This document shows, one piece after another, positions 40,153 through 47,138 of a stretch of DNA of 64,000 nucleotides. The stretch is taken from the NCBI RefSeq assembly GCF_004348995.1, contig NZ_SMKQ01000001.1, positions 114,426 through 178,425 on the forward strand, in the 5' to 3' direction. The DNA comes from Nonomuraea terrae (GTDB taxonomy: Bacteria > Actinomycetota > Actinomycetes > Streptosporangiales > Streptosporangiaceae). Made by a program: the position numbers and the translations under genes. The notes beneath the pieces were generated by a model. The model did no database searches and was not told the DNA's origin. It saw only the letters and a list, made by a program, of their open reading frames with translations. Each line of letters begins with the position of its first letter. Position 1 is the stretch's first letter.

Positions 40153-40228
40153 GCCCCTATAGCTCAGTCGGCAGAGCGTCTCCATGGTAAGGAGAAGGTC
40201 AACGGTTCGATTCCGTTTGGGGGCTCCA
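40153..40228 (+). tRNA. tRNA-Thr (GGT)
   Basis: 76 nt including an encoded CCA. Acceptor GCCCCTA pairs with TGGGGGC. D-arm AGCTCAGTCGGCAGAGC. Anticodon stem TCTCC/GGAGA with loop ATGGTAA gives anticodon GGT. T-loop GGTTCGATTCC. Confidence 0.96.
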
Positions 40229-40243
40229 CTTCTGAACAGCCAC

Positions 40244-40278
40244 AACGCCCGGCCGCGAGAAACGCGGAGCCGGGCGTT
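40244..40278 (+). terminator. Terminator of tRNA-Thr
   Basis: AACGCCCGGC (40244-40253) pairs with GCCGGGCGTT (40269-40278), with an inner CGCG/CGCG extension. The rest of the gap to tRNA-Met (40279-40568) shows no gene; GGGTATCCT near 40531-40539 may be the -10 of the next transcript. Confidence 0.75.
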
Positions 40279-40568
40279 CGTCGTTGTGAGCTGGAACAAT
40301 GTCCCCTTTTCCGGCGTTATGCCCACCCAGAGGATGCTTGCTTCAGCTTCCCGGGTTCCCGGCCACTGTGGCCGGGTTCGCGGGGTGTGGCGGGCGCTGC
40401 TACGCTGATCACCCTCGATGCGGTGGCGGGCGGGGGTTCGCCGGTTATTGATTTCGAGTGACGGGGGTTCCTGAGGCATACTGGGAGCACCCCACCCGAT
40501 CGGGCGAGTTACTAATGTGCTCACCGCTTCGGGTATCCTCTACGAGGCCGGGTCGTTACCGGCCCAAA

Positions 40569-40642
40569 GGCGGAGTAGCTCAGTCTGGCAGAGCAAACGG
40601 CTCATAATCGTTGTGTCGCCGGTTCAAGTCCGGCCTCCGCTA
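40569..40642 (+). tRNA. tRNA-Met (CAT), elongator type
   Basis: 74 nt, no CCA encoded. Acceptor GGCGGAG with CTCCGCT (1-72 G-T wobble). Anticodon stem AACGG/TCGTT, loop CTCATAA, anticodon CAT. It lacks the three G-C pairs of initiator tRNA. T-arm GCCGG TTCAAGT CCGGC. Confidence 0.95.
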
Positions 40643-40713
40643 CTGCCCTAACCCAGGTCCACCGACCTGGGTACGGGCGTGTCCATGTCCCAAACGTAGA
40701 AAGGCACTCCCAA

Positions 40714-40878
40714 GTGGCTGCCACCGACGTTAGGCCGAAGATCACGCTGGCCTGCCAGGAGTGCAAGCACCGCAACTACATCACGCGGAAGAACCGGCGT
40801 AACGACCCGGATCGGCTTGAGCTGAAGAAGTACTGCCCCAACTGCCGCTGCCACCGCGCGCACCGCGAGACCCGCTAG
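40714..40878 (+). CDS. rpmG: 50S ribosomal protein L33 (zinc-type)
   Basis: 54 aa starting GTG with AAAGG 9 nt upstream: [51 protein letters not shown]. The C-x-x-C pairs bind zinc, the C+ form. Directly after tRNA-Met, the usual place in actinomycetes. Terminator follows 45 nt later. Confidence 0.97.
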   Translation: MAATDVRPKITLACQECKHRNYITRKNRRNDPDRLELKKYCPNCRCHRAHRETR

Positions 40879-40922
40879 GTCCCCGGGCAGAGCCTCTTCC
40901 CCCTTACCCTCCATAGCGCACC

Positions 40923-40951
40923 AACCGGCGTCCTGTGACAGGGCGCCGGTT
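40923..40951. terminator. Bidirectional terminator between rpmG and LysR gene
   Basis: AACCGGCG (40923-40930) pairs with CGCCGGTT (40944-40951). The stem continues inward as TCCTG/CAGGG around TGA, about 13 bp in all. Followed by TGTCGTG. Confidence 0.82.
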
Positions 40952-40984
40952 TGTCGTGTCTGCCCCCGGATATCGGGGCCTGCG

Positions 40985-41881
40985 TCAGGGGCGGTTCTCC
41001 TGGGTGACGAGGCGCATCTCGTTCGCGACGGCTTCGGTGAAGGCTCGGACCACGCGTCTTCCTGAGCGGGCCGTGGCCAGCGACATGGTCCAGCACAGCT
41101 CCTCGCCGCGCAGGCGCTGCACGCGGACCCCGTCGAGGGGCACGAAACCCGGCACCAGCGCCACCCCGAGCCCGGCCCGTACGTACGCGGGCATCATCGC
41201 CACGTCGGCGGTCTCCAGCGTGATCGAGCGCTGGAGCGACGCCCGGGCGAACACCTCGTCCACGATCGCCCGGTTGCCGAACCCGGGCGGCGAGTCGATC
41301 CACCGGTCCCCGCTCAGCTCGGCCAGCGAGACGTCCGGCGCGGAGGCGTACGGATGACCGGGCGGCAGGATCAGCCGTAGCGGGAGGCGGGTCAGGTCGC
41401 GCAGCTCCACCCCAGCCGGCGGCGGCGTGGAGATCGAGACGAACGCCGCGTCGAGCAGGCCGTCCGTCAGCGCCCGGATCAGGCCGGCCGACCCGTCGGG
41501 GAACGCCCGAATGCTCACCGTGACCTGCGGATAGGCGGCCTGGAAGCGGGCGAGCAGCCGGGGCAGGTCGAGCACCCGCAGCGGCGTCATCGTGCCGACC
41601 ACGAGCGGCCCCCGCACCTCGGCCAGCGTCTCCGCGACGGCCTGCCGGGCGCGGTCGGCCGCGGCGAGGGTGGCTCTGGCCTCCGGCAACAGCGCGAGCC
41701 CCGCGTCGGTGAGCACCGCCCTGCGCGCCGTACGGATGAACAGCGGCGCGCCGAGCTCGCTCTCCAGGGCGCGCAGCGTGCTGGAGACTCCCGACTGCAC
41801 CAGGTGCAGCCGCTCGCCGGCCGCCGTGAGAGTGCCCTCCTCGGCGATCGCCAGGAAGACCTCCAGATGGCGTAGGTCCAT
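40985..41881 (-). CDS. LysR-family transcriptional regulator
   Basis: 298 aa. N-terminal winged helix MDLRHLEVFLAIAEEGTLTAAGERLHLVQSGVSSTLRALESELGAPLFIRTARR, then the periplasmic-binding-like effector domain. ATG 41881 is preferred over ATG 41893 because family members begin MDLRHL. Divergent from an MFS exporter, with inverted repeats between the starts, so it should control it. Inserted in the middle of the otherwise conserved rpmG-had-murB block. Confidence 0.9.
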   Translation of the reverse strand: MDLRHLEVFLAIAEEGTLTAAGERLHLVQSGVSSTLRALESELGAPLFIRTARRAVLTDAGLALLPEARATLAAADRARQAVAETLAEVRGPLVVGTMTPLRVLDLPRLLARFQAAYPQVTVSIRAFPDGSAGLIRALTDGLLDAAFVSISTPPPAGVELRDLTRLPLRLILPPGHPYASAPDVSLAELSGDRWIDSPPGFGNRAIVDEVFARASLQRSITLETADVAMMPAYVRAGLGVALVPGFVPLDGVRVQRLRGEELCWTMSLATARSGRRVVRAFTEAVANEMRLVTQENRP

Positions 41882-41889
41882 CACCCCTC

Positions 41890-41930
41890 CCATCTCTGTT
41901 GGAGATGGTTGTCAACATAATCAATTGTTG
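41890..41930. promoter_or_regulatory. Inverted repeats in LysR/MFS divergent promoter
   Basis: CCATCTC (41890-41896) with GAGATGG (41902-41908), and CAACA (41913-41917) with TGTTG (41926-41930). GGAGATGG recurs at 41933-41940. These fit LysR activation/repression half-sites. Confidence 0.5.
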
Positions 41931-41994
41931 GCGGAGATGGCATACCGTCCCGCATAGTTGCGAGGTACATAGTTGATAATTTCAAGGAGTTAGC

Positions 41995-43212
41995 GTGGCC
42001 ACGCGCAGCGCCGCGGTGCGGGCGTCGAGCTCCCGCCACGGCATCGGGTTCTGGATCGTCGCTTACGTCTTCGCCGTCGAGATGGCCTTCTCCGCGGCGC
42101 CGACGCCGATGTGGAGCCTCTATCGGGAACGTGATCATTTCTCCACGATGATGGTGACGGTGGCCTTCGCGGCCTACTCCATCGGCGTCGTGATCAGCAT
42201 TTTCCTGGCCGGCCATGTGTCCGACTGGCGAGGGCGGCGGCGCATCCTGCTGCCCGCCATCCTGTTGCAGACCGTTTCGGCCGTGCTCTTCTTGGCCTGG
42301 CCGGACCTGCCCGGTCTCATCGTGGCCCGGGTGGTGAGCGGCCTGAGCGTCGGCATGGCCACCGCGACGGCGACGGCGTACCTCGCCGAGCTGAACGCCG
42401 TCATCCGGCCGGGTAGCTCGCACAACCGCCCGACGCTGGTCGCCACGGCGGCCAACCTGGGCGGCATCGGCCTCGGCCCGCTGCTCGCGGGTGTGCTGGT
42501 GCAGTACGCCGACGCCAAGCTGACCGTGCCGTTCGTGGTGTTCCTGGTGCTGCTCGTCCTGTCGCTCGTGGGGTTGTGGCTGGTGCCGGAGACCGTCAGG
42601 GTGCGGCAGGCGCGGGCGTACCGCCCGCAGCGGGTGGTCGTGCCGTCCCACGCCCGGTTGCGCTACTTCGCGGTCGCGGGCGCGAGTTTCGGGCTGTTCG
42701 CCATCCTGGGCCTGTTCACCTCGCTGGCGCCGAGCTTCCTGGCCGCCATCGGGCAGCCGTCGCCCGTCGTGGCCGGGGTGGCCGCGTTCCTGGTGTTCGG
42801 CGGCGCCGCCGTGGCGCAGATGGGGCTCGGCCGGCTGACGTTGCAGCGTCAGCTCGCCGTCGGCTTCTGGATGACCGCGGTGGGCGTCCTCGTGCTGGCC
42901 GCCGGCGTGCTGGCGGCCAGCACGCCCGGCTTCCTCGTCGGCGGCCTGGTCGCCGGCAGCGGCTCGGGGATCCTGCTCAAGGGCGCCCTGGGCACCGCCG
43001 CGATGCTCGCCCCCGCCGGCGCGCGCGGCGAGGCCATCGCCGGGATCTTCCTCGCCGGGTACGTCGGCCTCGCGCTGCCCGTCCTCGGCATGGGCGTCGC
43101 GACCGGTCTCGGCGCGTCCCTGGATGCCTCGCTGATCGGCCTGGCGGCGTTCGTCCTGGTGGTCGTGGCGGCGGCCGCCGCGATGCTCCGCCGCAACCCC
43201 GTCACCGGCTGA
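41995..43212 (+). CDS. MFS transporter
   Basis: 405 aa, 12 membrane segments. Motif A-like GHVSDWRGRRRILL after TM2, and RVVSGLSVGMATATATAYLAEL in TM4-5. GTG start with AAGGAG 6 nt upstream. Paired with the divergent LysR gene, as in many inducible export systems. Substrate unknown; loop PGSSHNRPTLVATAANLGG is typical of the drug/proton antiporter group. Confidence 0.88.
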   Translation: MATRSAAVRASSSRHGIGFWIVAYVFAVEMAFSAAPTPMWSLYRERDHFSTMMVTVAFAAYSIGVVISIFLAGHVSDWRGRRRILLPAILLQTVSAVLFLAWPDLPGLIVARVVSGLSVGMATATATAYLAELNAVIRPGSSHNRPTLVATAANLGGIGLGPLLAGVLVQYADAKLTVPFVVFLVLLVLSLVGLWLVPETVRVRQARAYRPQRVVVPSHARLRYFAVAGASFGLFAILGLFTSLAPSFLAAIGQPSPVVAGVAAFLVFGGAAVAQMGLGRLTLQRQLAVGFWMTAVGVLVLAAGVLAASTPGFLVGGLVAGSGSGILLKGALGTAAMLAPAGARGEAIAGIFLAGYVGLALPVLGMGVATGLGASLDASLIGLAAFVLVVVAAAAAMLRRNPVTG

Positions 43213-43329
43213 CTCCCGGGCGTGAAAGCCCTGGCCGTGGGCAAAATCAAGGCCATCAACCCCGCCGGCCGAACGTTGTTCCGTTAGCGTTCGCCGACGG
43301 TAGTGCTCGGGAAAGATGCGAGGGAGCAG

Positions 43330-43779
43330 ATGGCCTTGAACCGTGACTTCGTCGGCAAATCGTACGGGCCCACTGCCCCCTACGAGGTCAGCCGGGTGAA
43401 GATCAGGGAGTTCGCGGCGGCGATCGGCGACAGCAACCCGCTCTACCGCGACCAGGAGGCCGCCCGGGCCGCAGGTCACCCCGACGTGGTCGCGCCACCC
43501 ACGTTCCCCATCGTGTTCAGCCTGCAGAGCGGCGGCGAGGCGCTGGTGGACCCCGGCCTGGGGGTGAACGTCGCCATGGTCGTCCACGGCGAGCAGCGCT
43601 TCGAGTACGTCCGCCCCATCCACGCCGGCGACCAACTGGTCCTGACCTCCACGATCACCGACATCCGCACGGCCGGGCAGAACGAGCTGCTGACGATCAG
43701 GAGCGACGTGACGACGGTCGAGGGCGAGCCGGTCTGCGTGACGTACAACACGATCGTCGAGCGCGGAGGGGCCGCCTGA
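43330..43779 (+). CDS. MaoC-like (R)-specific hydratase, HadA-type subunit
   Basis: 149 aa hot-dog fold: NRDFVGKSYGPTAPYEVSRVKIREFAAAIGDSNPLYRDQEAARAAGHPDVVAPPTFPIVF, VVHGEQRFEYVRPIHAGDQLVLTS. This is the N-terminal-type MaoC subunit without the full catalytic D/H pair. It dimerises with the HadB-type partner encoded 1 nt downstream. In mycobacteria the pair dehydrates 3-hydroxyacyl-ACP in FAS-II; the substrate in this non-mycolate lineage is uncertain. AGGGAGCAG before ATG. Confidence 0.88.
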   Translation: MALNRDFVGKSYGPTAPYEVSRVKIREFAAAIGDSNPLYRDQEAARAAGHPDVVAPPTFPIVFSLQSGGEALVDPGLGVNVAMVVHGEQRFEYVRPIHAGDQLVLTSTITDIRTAGQNELLTIRSDVTTVEGEPVCVTYNTIVERGGAA

Positions 43780-43780
43780 G

Positions 43781-44209
43781 ATGACCGCCGCGGTGAGGTA
43801 CGACGAGGTCGAGGTCGGTCAGGAGCTGCCGCCCGTCGACTACAACGTGCGCCGGCTGGACCTCGTGATGTACGCGGGCGCGTCCGGCGACTTCAACCAG
43901 ATCCACTGGAACGAGCGTTTCGCCAGGATGGTCGGGTTGCCGGACGTGATCGCGCACGGGATGTACACGATGGCGCAGGCCGGACGATTCGTCACGGACT
44001 GGGCGGGTGATCCGGGCGCGGTGGTCGACTTCGGGGTGCGGTTCTCCTCGATGGTGGTGGTGCCCGACGACGACATGGGGGCCGTGATCACGGTCAGCGG
44101 CGTGGTGGAGGAGAAGCTCGAGGACAAGCGGGTGGTGATCGCGCTGACCGCGAAGTCGGGCGACGTGCGGGTGTTGTCGAAGGCGCGTGCCGTGGTGCAG
44201 CTCACCTGA
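43781..44209 (+). CDS. MaoC-like (R)-specific hydratase, HadB-type catalytic subunit
   Basis: 142 aa. Carries the hydratase-2 motif YAGASGDFNQIHWNERFARMVGLPDVIAHGMYTM with the catalytic Asp and His. Partner of the HadA-type protein just upstream (TGA-G-ATG junction). Heterodimeric acyl dehydratase. The pair followed by murB is conserved across many actinomycetes. Confidence 0.9.
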   Translation: MTAAVRYDEVEVGQELPPVDYNVRRLDLVMYAGASGDFNQIHWNERFARMVGLPDVIAHGMYTMAQAGRFVTDWAGDPGAVVDFGVRFSSMVVVPDDDMGAVITVSGVVEEKLEDKRVVIALTAKSGDVRVLSKARAVVQLT

Positions 44210-44468
44210 TAGGGCGGCCCTCTGCCGGGTAGCGGGTTCAGCTATGAGTGATGTCTGGCCCACGGTTCGATCGATCCCCGTCTCCGCTGTGACCGACGCC
44301 CGGAGTCCTGGACACCTGCGCCCCGCGCGGGTCGAGCAGATCGCCGGGACGGTCAGCACCGGGCGTGACACGGCGGGCGGCGCGACGGCCCCCGCCCGGG
44401 GGAGGCGGCCTGGCGCGGCGACCGGCGTGGGCACGGCGGGTGCCAGACCGGCGGGAGAGCACGCCCGG

Positions 44469-45296
44469 ATGAACCCGGCCGCCGAGCTCGGCTTCTCCGG
44501 CGACCCCGAGCAGCACGGCGACCGCGGCGACGGCATGCTGCACGCCCAGCGCACCTGGGACGGCACGCTGGCCACCAACCGCCTCGACACCCTCGGCGTC
44601 AACGTCGAGCGGCAGCGCATGGAGATCCAGGAGGTCACCGCCACGGTGAGCCTGCTGGTCGACGGCTGGCCCGACGACGTCATGAAGAGCGTGTTGTCGG
44701 TGATGGACCACACGCGCGCCCGGGTGCTCGCACTCGACCTCGGCAACGTGGACGGTGCCGGCGACGTGCTGCGCGAGCTGGCCGAGCGGTATCCGGAACG
44801 GATCACCGCCTGGCACGTCGCCGAGACGCCGCACTGGCGCGGCGGCACCGCGACGTGGGGCGAGAGCCGGATGAAGCTGCTGCAGCTGGACGAGTCCGAG
44901 GTGCACGTGCTGATGGAGACGTACGTCCTGCTGCGCGGCGACGCGCTGACCCCGCTGATCGCGGCGGTCGCGGAGGGCGCGGTGGCGGCCGGCTGGAAGG
45001 GCGCGGAGCCGGGGGACGGCGAGCCGCGGCCGGCCGGGCCGGGCAAGGTGCGGGCGCTGACCGGGGAGCTCATGGCGGTGCGCAGGGCGCAGGCGTTCCG
45101 CGCGCTGCCGGCGGAGGCCCGCTATGCCGGCAACGCCGACCTGGAGCTGTCGCTGGCGCTGCCGGGCGACCTGGTGGTGCCGGAAGAGCCGCTGCCGGTG
45201 GTCGCGCTGGAGCCGCACGCCGTCGCGCCCGACTACCGTGACCGGGAGGCCCGGCGCAACTACGGCGAGGTGTTGCGCATGCTGCGCGCCTCCTAA
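44469..45296 (+). CDS. GT-A fold glycosyltransferase-like protein, probably inactive
   Basis: 275 aa. Residues ~55-180 follow the GT2 pattern: VTATVSLLVDGWPDDVMKSVLSVMDHTRARVLALDLGNVDGAGDVLRELAERYPERI, then VHVLMETYVLLRGDALTPLIAA. In active GT2 enzymes the last part has a D-x-D-like metal site (VLLDTD); here it reads LMETYV, so catalysis is doubtful. ATG 44469 is favoured by GGGAGAG upstream. The frame is open back to ATG 44244 with poorer codon bias. Located between the had genes and murB. Confidence 0.65.
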   Translation: MNPAAELGFSGDPEQHGDRGDGMLHAQRTWDGTLATNRLDTLGVNVERQRMEIQEVTATVSLLVDGWPDDVMKSVLSVMDHTRARVLALDLGNVDGAGDVLRELAERYPERITAWHVAETPHWRGGTATWGESRMKLLQLDESEVHVLMETYVLLRGDALTPLIAAVAEGAVAAGWKGAEPGDGEPRPAGPGKVRALTGELMAVRRAQAFRALPAEARYAGNADLELSLALPGDLVVPEEPLPVVALEPHAVAPDYRDREARRNYGEVLRMLRAS

Positions 45297-45307
45297 GCTA
45301 GGTGCTC

Positions 45308-46345
45308 ATGGAGATGATCGCGCCGTACACCACGCTGCGCCTGGGAGGGCCGGCCCGCGAGTTCGCCGAGGCCACGACGGCGGAGGAGCTCGTGTCGCTG
45401 GTCGCCGAGGCCGACAGGAACGGCGTGCCGACGCTGGTGCTCGGTGGCGGCAGCAACGTCGTGGTGGCCGACGAGGGCTTCGACGGGCTGGTCATCAGGG
45501 TGGTCACCCGGGGCGTGTCGGTCTCGCGCGACGGCGAGCAGGTGGTCGTCACCGCCGAGGCGGGCGAAGACTGGGACGCGCTCGTGGTCCGCGCGGCGGG
45601 CGAGGGCTGGTCGGGCATCGAGTGCCTGTCCGGCGTGCCCGGCCTGGTCGGCTCGACCCCCATCCAGAACGTCGGGGCGTACGGCCAGGAGGTCTCCCAG
45701 ACCATCCGGTGCGTCCGCGCCTACGACCGGCTGACGCGGCACGTCGTCGACCTGGAGGCGCGGCAGTGCGGCTTCTCCTACCGCGACAGCGTCTTCAAGC
45801 GTGACCCAGCGCGTTACGTCGTGCTGGCGGTCACGTACGCGCTGGAGGTCTCCGAGCTGTCCGGGCCGGTGGCCTACGCGGAGCTGGCCGCCAGGCTGCA
45901 GACCGGGATCGGCGGCCGGGTGCCGCTCGCGGCGGCGCGTGAGACGGTGCTGGAGCTGCGCCGCGGCAAGGGCATGGTGCTCGACCCGGCCGATCCCGAC
46001 AGCCGCAGCGCGGGCTCGTTCTTCACCAATCCGCTGCTGCCGGCCGAGCAGGCCGCGGAGCTGGCGGTGCGCGCTCCCGGGCATCCGCGCTGGGAGATGC
46101 CCGACGACCTGGTCAAGGTGCCTGCCGCGTGGCTGATCGAGCAGGCCGGCTACCCGAAGGGCTACGAACGCGGGCCCGTACGCATCTCCACCAAGCACAC
46201 GCTCGCGCTCACCAACCCCGACGGGAGCGGCACCACGAACGACCTGCTGGCGCTGGCCAGGGAGGTGCGTGACGGGGTGCGCGAGAAGTTCGGGGTGACG
46301 CTGGTCAACGAGCCGGTGCTGGTCTGCTGCTCCCTCGGGGAATAG
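45308..46345 (+). CDS. murB: UDP-N-acetylenolpyruvoylglucosamine reductase
   Basis: 345 aa. FAD-binding part: APYTTLRLGGPAREF, LVLGGGSNVVVADEGFDGLVIRV, SGIECLSGVPGLVGSTPIQNVGAYGQEV, FSYRDSVFK. Substrate domain: RSAGSFFTNP (catalytic Ser) and the KVPAAWLIEQAGYPKGYERGPVRISTKHTLALTN end. Makes UDP-MurNAc by NADPH reduction, in the cytoplasm. ATG 45308 has AGG 6-8 nt upstream; GTG 45302 and ATG 45314 also possible. Confidence 0.96.
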   Translation: MEMIAPYTTLRLGGPAREFAEATTAEELVSLVAEADRNGVPTLVLGGGSNVVVADEGFDGLVIRVVTRGVSVSRDGEQVVVTAEAGEDWDALVVRAAGEGWSGIECLSGVPGLVGSTPIQNVGAYGQEVSQTIRCVRAYDRLTRHVVDLEARQCGFSYRDSVFKRDPARYVVLAVTYALEVSELSGPVAYAELAARLQTGIGGRVPLAAARETVLELRRGKGMVLDPADPDSRSAGSFFTNPLLPAEQAAELAVRAPGHPRWEMPDDLVKVPAAWLIEQAGYPKGYERGPVRISTKHTLALTNPDGSGTTNDLLALAREVRDGVREKFGVTLVNEPVLVCCSLGE

Positions 46346-46381
46346 GCGAGCCGCCGCTCCTGTTAAGGTGTCTGAGAATTT

Positions 46382-46511
46382 CCGAAGGGGAGTAGTCCCA
46401 ATCGTGTGATCGACACACTGGCGCGTTCGCGCGCCCGGTCACGCGGGCCTCATGCGGGCGGACGAGACCTTCGGCCTGGCAGCCATTCGACACGATGCTG
46501 CCGGGCCGAAG
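46382..46511 (+). promoter_or_regulatory. yybP-ykoY Mn2+ riboswitch with competing hairpin
   Basis: Aptamer 46382-46474: the P1 stem CCGAAGG (46382-46388) with CCTTCGG (46468-46474) brackets the conserved loop AAGGGGAGTAG and the second conserved loop around GACGAGACCTT. The 3' P1 strand can instead start a longer hairpin, 46469-46483 with 46497-46511 (CTTCGGCC, T-G wobble, GGCAGC), so the two folds exclude each other. Mn2+ should stabilise P1 and allow expression of the exporter behind it. Confidence 0.85.
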
Positions 46512-46568
46512 CCGTGCCCGACAACTCCCCGGGTTTCGCTTCCGGCCCGGTCGCGCGGAAGGGGACCG

Positions 46569-47138
46569 TTGGAAGCGTTCTGGATCAGTCTCGTCGCCAT
46601 TTTCGTGGCCGAGCTGGGGGACAAGAGCCAGCTGATGGCGATGACGTTCGCCACCCGTTTCAAGATCGGCCCTGTGCTCCTGGGCATCACGATCGCCACG
46701 ACCGTCGTGCACCTGCTGAGCGTCGCCGTGGGCGGCCTGATCGGGGACGCGCTGCCGACCACCGCCATCGAGGTGGTGGCGGGGGTGGCCTTCCTCGGGT
46801 TCGCGCTGTGGACGTTGCGCGGCGACGAGCTGACCGAGGAGGAGTCGCGCAAGGCCCAGCGGGTCACCAGGAACGCGCTCATCGCGGTCACCGTGGCGTT
46901 CTTCCTCAGCGAGCTGGGTGACAAGACCATGCTGGCCACGGTCACGCTGGCCACGCAGCACGGCTGGGTGGGCACGTGGATCGGCTCCACGGTGGGCATG
47001 GTCGCGGCCGACGCGCTCGCCATCCTGGTCGGCCGGCTGATGGGCCGCCACCTGCCGGAGAAGGCCGTCCGGTACGGCGCCGCAGCCGCGTTCGCGATCT
47101 TCGGCGTCGTCCTGCTGGTGCAGGCGCTCGCTCGTTAG
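46569..47138 (+). CDS. TMEM165/GDT1-family Mn2+/Ca2+ exporter
   Basis: 189 aa, six membrane segments in two repeats, each with the E-x-G-D-K-S/T signature: VAELGDKSQLMAMTFATRF and LSELGDKTMLATVTLATQH. This UPF0016 family moves Mn2+ (or Ca2+) out in exchange for protons. The TTG start follows AAGGGGACCG and lies directly behind the Mn2+ riboswitch; earlier in-frame ATGs fall inside the riboswitch and are rejected. Ends 4 nt into the convergent LAL gene. Confidence 0.93.
   Translation: MEAFWISLVAIFVAELGDKSQLMAMTFATRFKIGPVLLGITIATTVVHLLSVAVGGLIGDALPTTAIEVVAGVAFLGFALWTLRGDELTEEESRKAQRVTRNALIAVTVAFFLSELGDKTMLATVTLATQHGWVGTWIGSTVGMVAADALAILVGRLMGRHLPEKAVRYGAAAAFAIFGVVLLVQALAR

Noticed and set aside
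40279..40568. Extra RNA gene between the two tRNAs
   Set aside because: No tRNA-like fold or conserved small-RNA motif found apart from the tRNA-Thr terminator and a possible promoter.
46452..46568. Upstream ATG starts for the GDT1-family exporter
   Set aside because: They lie inside the Mn2+ riboswitch and encode residues unlike the family; the TTG at 46569 has a good ribosome site.
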